Shown here: piece after piece, positions 57,057 to 64,000 of the stretch | Position numbering within the stretch: the stretch's first letter is position 1 | How the letters are laid out: each line of letters begins with the position of its first letter | Made by a program: the position numbers and the translations under genes | The notes under the pieces: generated by a model | The model's input: the letters and a program-made list of their open reading frames with translations, nothing else | The model's database searches: none | Told to the model about the DNA's origin: nothing | Assembly: GCA_019802505.1 (NCBI GenBank) | Contig: JAFMOC010000084.1 | Coordinates: 1,185,501-1,249,500 of the forward strand | DNA from: Corydoras sp. C115 | Taxonomy: Eukaryota > Chordata > Actinopteri > Siluriformes > Callichthyidae | Direction of reading: 5' to 3' | DNA: 64,000 nucleotides

Positions 57057-57127
57057 TTAAGTGTCATGGCAAATCAATAATATTATTAATTGATCAAATA
57101 ATATTATTGATTTGCCATAACACTTAA
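57057..57127. repeat. perfect-type hairpin, 31-nt arms
   Basis: Arms at 57057-57087 and 57097-57127 are reverse complements except for one base, with a 9-nt spacer AATTGATCA. No transposon ends or TA duplication are recognised around it. Confidence 0.9.
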
Positions 57128-57603
57128 ATTGCTAAAGAATGGATAAAATTATAGCTACATATCCTGCATATGATTATGTCAGCAATATTTTGCTAGGCAG
57201 CTTCTCTAGCTTTATTTTTTTCTCAAGGTGTGATTATGTTTCTATATTCATCATAAAGATGTATAATGACATTTTCCACTGAGGCAAAAGTGCTAACCAC
57301 TAGTCCACCACTAGTTCACTAGCCCAACAACTAAAATAAAAGAGAAAAAAATGTTTAAGTTGTTTGAAATTCAAAAAAGTTCTAACACACAAAAATGATT
57401 CCTGAGTCCAGTAATTTTTGCTCATTAAATTGAGCATTTTCTACCTAAAATTTAAATTTTTGAACATTGCTTAATTAAAAGACTTGGTGCAGCGCAATAT
57501 TTTGCATGTTTGATGTATTAAATTTTTTACATAACCATTGCATATAAGATTAAGTATTGTCAAAGTGACTACAGAATTGAGCAAACCTAACAAAATATTT
57601 TAA
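57128..57603. other. intergenic sequence, nothing recognised
   Basis: AT-rich spacer between the hairpin and the first exon of the next gene. No clear promoter motif is seen. Confidence 0.35.
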
Positions 57604-57693
57604 GACGTTTGATGACACCACATGACAAGACGTTGGCGCGCAAGGAAGAACACTTTGGGATCGCTTTTAAAACATCTCAAGAAAGGATTGCAG
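57604..57693 (+). other. probable non-coding first exon of the SAMD3-like gene
   Basis: A less AT-rich stretch (GACGTTGGCGCGCAAGG) ends in TTGCAG|GTAAGAG, a strong splice donor at 57693/57694. The next acceptor, GGAACAG at 58667, lies seven bases before the start codon at 58675. The 5' border is unknown. Confidence 0.45.
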
Positions 57694-58292
57694 GTAAGAG
57701 AAGAGTAAATGATTCTTTTTGTTTTAAATAAGGATTTCATTGTGACATAGCGGTTTGTTTTACTAGCTAACGCTGTTAACGCGGTTAGATATCATGTAAA
57801 GCTGCCGTGTTTGAAAACAGTTTAAAAGTAAAAATGCGTCCTGTACACGTTACGGAGTTTTCTTTGAAAAGTGGCGAATGCTTAGTGTAACCTGCTTAAT
57901 AAGCAAACATTTAGAAAGGATGTAAAAGAAACGTGCATTCGACAAATGTGGTCACTTATATCGGAATGTTTTTTTTCAAAAAACATATTCAGACTCACTG
58001 CATCTTAAATATGGCGGGCATATGAATTCAAAATTATGTCGAGTTTGCTGAATTAATCTGGTCGTGGTAGTAGAAACACTGCAGTGTAGTTATAATTGTT
58101 ATTTTATATTGAATTTATGTACCTTGATAAAAAAAATTAACTGATTTATTACTTTTATCAGATTTAGAGAGGCCTTTGTTCGTCTGATTTCATAAGTAAG
58201 TACTGCAAAAATTTTTTATTACTTTTATAATGTTGAGTTAGGGGTGATTTTGGGAGCCCAATATCATAAAATGCCATATTATGAAATATGGG

Positions 58293-58530
58293 GCGACACG
58301 GTGGCTTAGTGGTTTAGCACGTTTGCCTCTCAGCACTAGGGATTCCCGGTTCGAATCCCCATCTGGGTGGAGTTTCCATGTTCTCCCTGTTTCTGCGTGG
58401 GTTTCCTCCGTGTTCTCTGGTTTCCTCCCACAGTCCAAAAACATGGATCAATTCAATTGAGTTCTACAAATTGCCCCATATAGAGTGTGTATGTGTGCGT
58501 GAGTGTGTGCCCAGCGATAGATTGTTGGGG
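58293..58530 (+). mobile_element. tRNA-derived SINE, 3'-truncated
   Basis: GGCGACACGGTGGCTTAGTGG head, B box GGTTCGAATCC and body as in 25891-26250. It lies inside the first intron of the SAMD3-like gene. Confidence 0.85.
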
Positions 58531-58674
58531 GTAGATGTATGGTTACGCTAAAAAGCCACATTGATGTTCCCTTTTAGTCTTTGAGTGTTAAGAAATATAT
58601 ATATTTTTTGTTACCATGATAACGTGCTGCCCGAATAACAATTTAGTTTTTCCGTTTTTTGGAACAGACTCACA

Positions 58675-59730
58675 ATGTCATCAGCAACACTTCGAGTGAT
58701 GATTAAACATGATGCACATAAACTAAGCCTATCTTCTGGAATTCCTGATACAATTGAAGAACTGGAGACGGTAGTAAAAGAGGAATTTAACATACAAGCA
58801 ACCATTGCTCTGCATTATTTTGATTCAGATTTTGGAGATTTTTTTTCTTTAACTACCACAGCTGTTTTAAAAGACAAAGACACCATTAAGATTGTTTTTG
58901 TAGAGCCGTTGTTTATCACCTTATCAGGACCTGACACACCTCAGGATGTGAACACTCAATCTCAATATGACCTATCAACAGTGTCATCATTAACCTCATC
59001 AGATACTGTATCAACTGAGTCTTTTGACAACTCATCAGATGTTTCATCTGTTCAGTATGGATCATCTGATGATACAGTGCTACTGTCCCCTCTGAAGACT
59101 CAAGGGTTGCGCTCAGAACATTGGCCTGTTCATTTCGACATTCCTGAATTTCCATATGACACAGAGTTGACACTGCACACAGGAAACAAAGAGTTCCTTA
59201 AAAATGGGGTTCTTTTGAATGATCACAGTGTGAGATCACAAGTTTCTGATGCACAAGTTAAAAAAATGTTCCAGCATTGTGCATACCCCACCAGCAAGCA
59301 GATATGTGCAGTTGCACAGGCACTAACTGAGAAGTATCCATGTCTGAGGGAACCTGGTTCATTGTCTGGGTATGATGGTTGGTTGTCTAGGCTGAAGAAT
59401 AAGATGGCCAGTTACAGAAGAAAACTAAAACAGCTTGGATGCCCTGAATTTGCTGTCAACTCGTCACAACACAAGAGGCCTGCTGCAGTTAAAAAGCCAC
59501 AAAAAGCAGAACTGAATTACCTCCCTCCTATTCCAGACAGTGAAACTATGCAGACTTTGGAGAGGGTGCGAGTTGAGCTTCTCAGCGATATCAAAATTAG
59601 AGACAACCAAAAAGCTATTGGTGAGAAGATGGACAGAACCTTTTCCTCTCGCAGGCAGGAAATAGTTGTGGACAGCCCACCTGTACAAGACCTTCTAGAG
59701 AGATGGCCTGCACTTTTTTATGTCATTCAG
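58675..59730 (+). CDS. SAMD3-like gene, first coding exon
   Basis: 352 codons from ATG (CACAATGTCA) to the CAG|GTGACG donor, fully open. Carries the PB1-like domain and the central conserved region. Confidence 0.85.
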
Positions 59731-59849
59731 GTGACGTGTTATTGCATAAAGGTTTTTTTTTTTTTGATAATGACCTAACCTAAATGAATCAGTATATACT
59801 TCATTATAAACTACAATATTGTTATTAATTATGAAATTTTGCTTTTAAG

Positions 59850-60005
59850 GTTAAAGAGGAATTTAAAAGGTTGACAGCCACTGATTTGGAGTCACAGTTT
59901 TATTTTAACCTGGACAAATACACTGATAGGCTCCTCAATTTGTTTCGCTCCAAGGGAGGTGACGCTGCCCGCAAAATGAGTGAAGTACTACAATTGCTGG
60001 ACAAG
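59850..60005 (+). CDS. SAMD3-like gene, second coding exon
   Basis: 52 codons, acceptor CTTTTAAG|GTT and donor GACAAG|GTAACT. Encodes VKEEFKRLTATDLESQFYF and LLNLFRSKGGDAARKM. Confidence 0.85.
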
Positions 60006-60099
60006 GTAACTCAGTTGTCTTTACTAAATGTTTAAAGTGTTAAAGTGTACCTTAACCTTAACCAGATTAACAGATGTTTTGTGTTTGTATGCCACTAAG

Positions 60100-60193
60100 G
60101 ATGCTGGTGTGGATAACCGTAGAGAGGTAGTGATTCTCTGGCTTGATGGTACACCTCTCTGAAAATGCTGAGCACCTTATTACACATTACCAG
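60100..60193 (+). pseudogene. SAMD3-like gene, third coding exon with a frame break
   Basis: Acceptor CACTAAG|GAT and donor TACCAG|GTTAGT. Encodes DAGVDNRREVVI in the incoming frame and SENAEHLITHYQ in the frame needed at the donor. The 94-bp length implies one extra base, or two missing, between about 60136 and 60146. Confidence 0.75.
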
Positions 60194-60605
60194 GTTAGTG
60201 TGGTATATGCATACAGTCATGTTAAAAATAAAACACATTTTAAAAACACATTTCAAACACATTTATTACTACTTAAAATACCTTCAATTTAATTCAGGTG
60301 AACATTAGCTGCCAATGATTAGGACAGAGAGATTACAGAGGTTTGTGGTGGGGCTGGTTATATTTAAATTATAGACATAAAGTTATTTTTGGTTTAGATT
60401 GTTGAAATGGCTGGTTTCAACCCTGTAACATCCAAGGAGCTCCCTTGAGACATTTGGACAGAAGTTTGTCAATGCATTTCAATTCTGTATTGTTATTTGA
60501 CAAATGAATGCAAGTCATTGACATTGAAAGAGGAGCAGTGATTTGGAAAGGAAGACATTTGCAAACATTATCATATAATTAATTTGTTGTTAATGTTTAT
60601 TTCAG

Positions 60606-60914
60606 GACGCCAATGATGATCTGAAGCCTGAAGACCTGAAACACCACACACTGAAAATTGTTACCAAAGAGGGTTCTACAGATGGCAGTCCTTTACAGGC
60701 AGGGATTGTTATGGAGGGGGTTCAGGTGATTGCAGGATTACACAGTGTCCCAAATGCATGTGTCATCCTCATTGGCCTGATGTATGCCGTCAATCTCAGC
60801 TATCCCAAACCACTGAGGTACACATTCGAGTTTTTTCAAAAAATGCTACTGGAACTAGACAGCGGAAAACTTTCTCCCAAGATTCTGACATTGAAGAACA
60901 AGTTGTTGTCATAA
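60606..60914 (+). CDS. SAMD3-like gene, last coding exon
   Basis: Acceptor TTTCAG|GAC, 102 codons to TAA 60912-60914. Encodes DANDDLKPEDLKHHTLKIV, VMEGVQVIAGLHSVPNACVI and the conserved C-terminus. Confidence 0.85.
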   Translation, partial: DANDDLKPEDLKHHTLKIVTKEGSTDGSPLQAGIVMEGVQVIAGLHSVPNACVILIGLMYAVNLSYPKPLRYTFEFFQKMLLELDSGKLSPKILTLKNKLLS

Positions 60915-61140
60915 ATGGTTGTGAATTTTGATGGAACTTTTGATGGAAATTTGATGATAATCTACACATAATTGAACATAAACAGACGAAAGTGATCATC
61001 CCAGCAACATACTGGGGCAATATCATATATAAATATGTTTTCAAATCTGTTCTTTGCGTTCGATGTGCACAGATGTCTTTTTTCCCCCGCTTTGAGTGTT
61101 TTGTTTCTGATGAAAAGTGATTGGAGGTTTAAGACCGACC

Positions 61141-61146
61141 ATTAAA
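61141..61146 (+). promoter_or_regulatory. possible polyadenylation signal of the SAMD3-like gene
   Basis: ATTAAA about 225 bp after the stop codon, followed by T-rich sequence. Confidence 0.4.
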
Positions 61147-61179
61147 ATCACCTTTTTCTACAGTCACTGTTTAATTTTG

Positions 61180-61590
61180 TCTCCTCCATTTACCACATAG
61201 GAGCACTTTATAGATGTACAATTACCGACTGTAGTCCATCTGTTTCCTTATATATTTTGTTCTATTCTTTAAGACAGGACTCCAGAGGACCGTTACAAAG
61301 CAGGTTTTATTTGGATGGTGGAACATTCTCAGCATTGCAGAGACACTGACATGGTGGTGATGTGTGTCACTGCGGAGGCTGAGAATCATCCACCACCCTA
61401 ATAATACCTGCTATGGCAATGGTCCTGATCTTCAGAGAACAGTGTAAAGGAGAATAACAAAATATATAGAGAAACAGATTCTGCATTACATTCTGTAATT
61501 GTCCATCTAAAAGTGCCCCTATATAATACACAGAGAAAACTAAATTAAACAGTGAATGTAGTTACTGGCAGGTGATTTTAATTATGTGTA
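61180..61590. mobile_element. fold-back (inverted-repeat) element
   Basis: The left half (GTGGAACATTCTCAGCATTG, CAGAGACACTGACATGGTGG) is mirrored by the right half (GAGAATCATCCACCACCC, TGTCACTGCGGAGGCTGAGA), and the outer parts (CTGTTTCCTTATATATTTTG against CAAAATATATAGAGAAACAG) also pair. It resembles a palindromic repeat common in otophysan fish as I recall it. There is no coding capacity. Confidence 0.7.
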
Positions 61591-62390
61591 CTGTTTGTAT
61601 ATATGAAAAGTGGCTATTACTGTGGTTCTGATGCACACATTAAAATTATAATGCACACATCAAAATTGCTTAGTCATATTGTTTGCTTAGTCATATTTCA
61701 TGGATGTGTTTAACAAATATTAATTAAAATAATTTGAATTGCCCAATGTCATGGCTGTAATCTTTTATGTCCAAACTGTTATTGTAGTATCTTGTGGCAT
61801 GTTTGTGCATGTGTGCAGAATAAGTGGGAAAATGTCCTCTTTCCCCTGCTCTCCAAAGTTACTATAGTGTGTTAATTGTAAGCAGTTTTTTAATTTACTT
61901 CTAGTTACTTCTACCAAGTAAAATATTTAGGCTAGTTTTTATAGAGCAGAGTACAATGTATGTTGTATTTTTATGTTTTGCGTACCAATTCTCTGAATTT
62001 GGATAAAATACCAATTTGTGTAGTGCCTAAATATATTTTATACAGCTGTTAGAGCTCTTCATTGTGTCATTAGAAGAAGTAGACATCAGTTGTAGTATTA
62101 ATGCAAATTCTTACTCAAAATCAGCTTAAAATATTAAAGAAATCTCAATGAAAGAGCTTTATTTTATTGACTGGGAAAACATAATTTTTGAAGTAAAGGT
62201 ATGAAGTGTTTTTCTTGTAATGTCAGGTTAAATTTTTTTGTAAAAATTACACAAATAATTATGTTGGTTATACTTAAAAATAACCGTGCAAAAACGTTGC
62301 ACTATATTTTTAAGTAAAATCAACACATCATTTTTTAGAGTGTATGCTGATGCATCCATTATCTTTCACTTTATCCTCTACTAGGTTTGA
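61591..62390. other. intergenic sequence, nothing recognised
   Basis: AT-rich sequence without recognised genes or repeats. Confidence 0.35.
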
Positions 62391-62394
62391 CCTG

Positions 62395-63330
62395 TTAACC
62401 TTTGGAAGTTTGGCATGTTCTCCACATCAGCCTAACTATACCTAAATTGGTGGAAGAATAATGCAATGTTGTTGGAAATTAAAAAAACTGCTAACAATGC
62501 TGATGTGGAGAACATGCCAAACTTCTCAGATTTTACAGTGGCTAACCAAAAGGATAAGCAAAAACAATGAAAAGGAAAAAAGAATAGAAAAAATAAAAAG
62601 CTGTAAAGGTGTATAAAATTCCAAAAATTCTAACTGTGCTAATGTGGAGAATATGCCAAACTTTTTGACAGTGGTTCAACAAGGTTGCCAAACAAGGTTG
62701 ACAGTGGCTAAACTTAAGGATATGCAAAAAAATAGATGTAAAATAAAAAAAATAAATAAAACTTGTTTAAAATAAAAACATACGAACTACGCTAGTGTGA
62801 AGAACATGCCAAACGTCAAACGTTGACTGTGGGTAATGAAAAGAATGAACAACTAAAATAAAAGAGGAAAAAGAAAACATGCCCAACTTCCAAAAGTATA
62901 CAGTGGCTAAACAAAAGGATAAGCAATAAAAGAAAAGGAAAACCACCTGTGACGTTGTTTAAAATTTTAAAAATGTTAATTATGCTAATGGATAGAACAT
63001 ACCAAACTTCCAAATGTAGACTCTGGCTAATCAAATGAACAATGAATAACAATTAACAATTAAAATAAAGAACAAAGAAAGAAAAATCAAAAACTTCAAA
63101 AAAAAAATGCTAAAAATGATGTGGAGAACATGCCAAACTTCCAAAGGTTGACAGTGACTAAAAAAGAATAACTAAAATATAAGAGGAAAAAAAAAATCAA
63201 CAGTTGTAAAGATGTTTGAAATTAAAAAAAAAAAAGCTAACTATGCTGATGTGAAGAACATGCCAATCTTCCAAAAGTATACAGTGGCTAATTAAAAGGA
63301 GGAGCAAAGAAATTAAAGGAAAAAATTAAA
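62395..63330 (+). repeat. AT-rich tandem array, units of about 130 bp
   Basis: The motif GATGTGGAGAACATGCCAAA followed by CTTCCAAAxGTTGACAGTGG and an A-rich stretch recurs at about 62502, 62641, 62795, 62872, 62985, 63119 and 63247, mostly 113-154 bp apart. The array starts with an inverted copy (TTTGGCATGTTCTCCACATC, about 62408-62427). Minus-strand open stretches in it are by-products of the repeat. Confidence 0.85.
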
Positions 63331-63739
63331 TAAAAGAATAAAAGCTTTTAATGCAAGAAGGTAATTGAAATGCACAGATATCACATAATACATACAGATA
63401 CGACCAAAAACATAAGTATATGTCTATTCAGCGTAAATGCAGTATAAAACAAAAAATTTGCTCATCAGTAACTGAAAAGTACAGTTTACAGAAGCACTGG
63501 CTAAATAACGTACAAATGCCCTTAAATGCACCTGATCGCTTGTAATAACTAGTTATCGTTACATTTTCAGCGAGTTTGTGCACTTAAGACATTTGAACGC
63601 ATCAGAAGTTTGTTTAGACTGTTCCAGGGGCATCATTAGACCTGGGTTTTCGGGGCTCTAGCCCCAAATGTTTTGTCAGTAGCCCCGGATCAAATGAAAG
63701 CAGCTTTCTCTGCAGCCTCTCCTCCAGCAGTGGGAACGA
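63331..63739. other. interruption of the tandem array with a hAT-like end
   Basis: Non-repeat sequence between two parts of the array. At 63627-63690 CAGGGGCATCATTAGACCTG followed by a CGGGGCTCTAGCCCC hairpin resembles a hAT left end. No matching right end is in the window. Confidence 0.45.
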
Positions 63740-64000
63740 ACAATTAAAATAAAGAACAAATAAACATTAAGCAACAACATGTAAAGATGTTTAAAATAAA
63801 AGAAATGATGTGGAGAACATGCCAAACTTCCAAATGGTGACTCTGGCTAACCAAATGAACAACGAATAAACAGTTATCAATTAAAATAAAGCACAAATAA
63901 ACATAAAGCAAAAACATGTAAAGATGATTAAAATAAAAAAAAAAATGATGTGGATAACATGCCAAACTTCCAAAAGTTGATAGTGGGTAACCAAAAGAAT
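63740..64000 (+). repeat. continuation of the tandem array to the window end
   Basis: Further units with GATGTGGAGAACATGCCAAA at about 63807 and GATGTGGATAACATGCCAAA at about 63945, 139 bp apart. The array runs off the window. Confidence 0.85.

Larger units (their letters stand above)
58675..60914 (+). pseudogene. SAMD3-like family gene, possibly inactive
   Basis: Coding exons are 58675-59730, 59850-60005, 60100-60193 and 60606-60914, all with AG/GT borders. Residues 4-78 (LRVMIKHDAHKLSL, HYFDSDFGDFFSL, TIKIVF) look like a PB1/ubiquitin-like fold. An acidic Ser/Thr-rich linker and a central region (FDIPEFPYDTEL, LTEKYPCL, WLSRLKNKM) follow. The end contains LIGLMYAVNLSYPKPLRYTF and LKNKLLS, typical of the multicopy fish family labelled sterile alpha motif domain-containing 3-like. 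The function of the family is not known to me. Exon 3 is 94 bp between phase-0 introns and reads into TGA at 60160-60162; shifting by one base after about 60140 restores family-like text (LMVHLSENAEHLI). Skipping exon 3 would keep the frame. It is either a pseudogene or contains a sequence error. Confidence 0.8.

Noticed and set aside
62542..63965. Short minus-strand hydrophobic open frames
   Set aside because: They repeat with the tandem unit and are by-products of AT-rich satellite sequence.

Overview
The window looks like genomic DNA of a teleost fish, possibly an otophysan such as a catfish or characin. It is AT-rich with split genes, GT-AG introns and a dense, nested set of fish-type transposable elements. 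No prokaryotic genes, rRNA, tRNA or CRISPR array is seen. Family names are recalled from knowledge of the families; no database was searched.

Host gene 1 is the 3' end of a type IV collagen gene on the + strand, from about 1.36 kb to 56.3 kb. Eleven exons join in frame: six carry Gly-X-Y repeats, one carries the triple-helix end plus the NC1 start, and four complete NC1 and the C-terminus. Residues in NC1 favour the alpha-3(IV) chain (col4a3-like). Although every exon is open, NC1 lacks one conserved cysteine pair, both partners of the sulfilimine cross-link, and two residues of the chloride-dependent hexamer interface.

The introns are filled by transposons. 1.6-3.2 kb: a short LTR element. 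3.35-5.24 kb: a SINE and a nearly intact Tc1 transposon. 5.5-6.3 kb: a LINE 3' end. 6.5-11.8 kb: a complete Ty3/gypsy chromovirus with LTRs that look identical but a broken polymerase. 14-18.7 kb: a decayed L1-like LINE. 18.9-21.1 kb: a decayed gypsy. 22.4-25.5 kb: a short LTR element holding a large 27-bp coding minisatellite. 26.9-34.2 kb: an old retrovirus-like copy split by a LINE, then a decayed gypsy. 34.5-35.8 kb: a second short LTR element related to that at 22.4 kb. 36.1-41.8 kb: a BEL/Pao element interrupted by a LINE, which is itself interrupted by an esterase-type LINE. 42.2-49.7 kb: several Tc1/mariner copies and a LINE. 54.5-56.1 kb: a hAT element inside a SINE.

Host gene 2 (about 57.6-60.9 kb, + strand) belongs to a multicopy fish family usually labelled SAMD3-like. 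It has a non-coding first exon and four coding exons. One coding exon is 94 bp between phase-0 introns, so the frame breaks and the locus may be a pseudogene. Beyond it are a fold-back repeat (61.2-61.6 kb) and an AT-rich tandem array of about 130-bp units that runs off the end of the window.

The best candidates for something undescribed are the family of short LTR elements (22.4, 34.5 and perhaps 1.6 kb), which share a leader and splice-site layout and, in two copies, a conserved unrecognised protein of about 50 residues, and the altered NC1 domain of the collagen.
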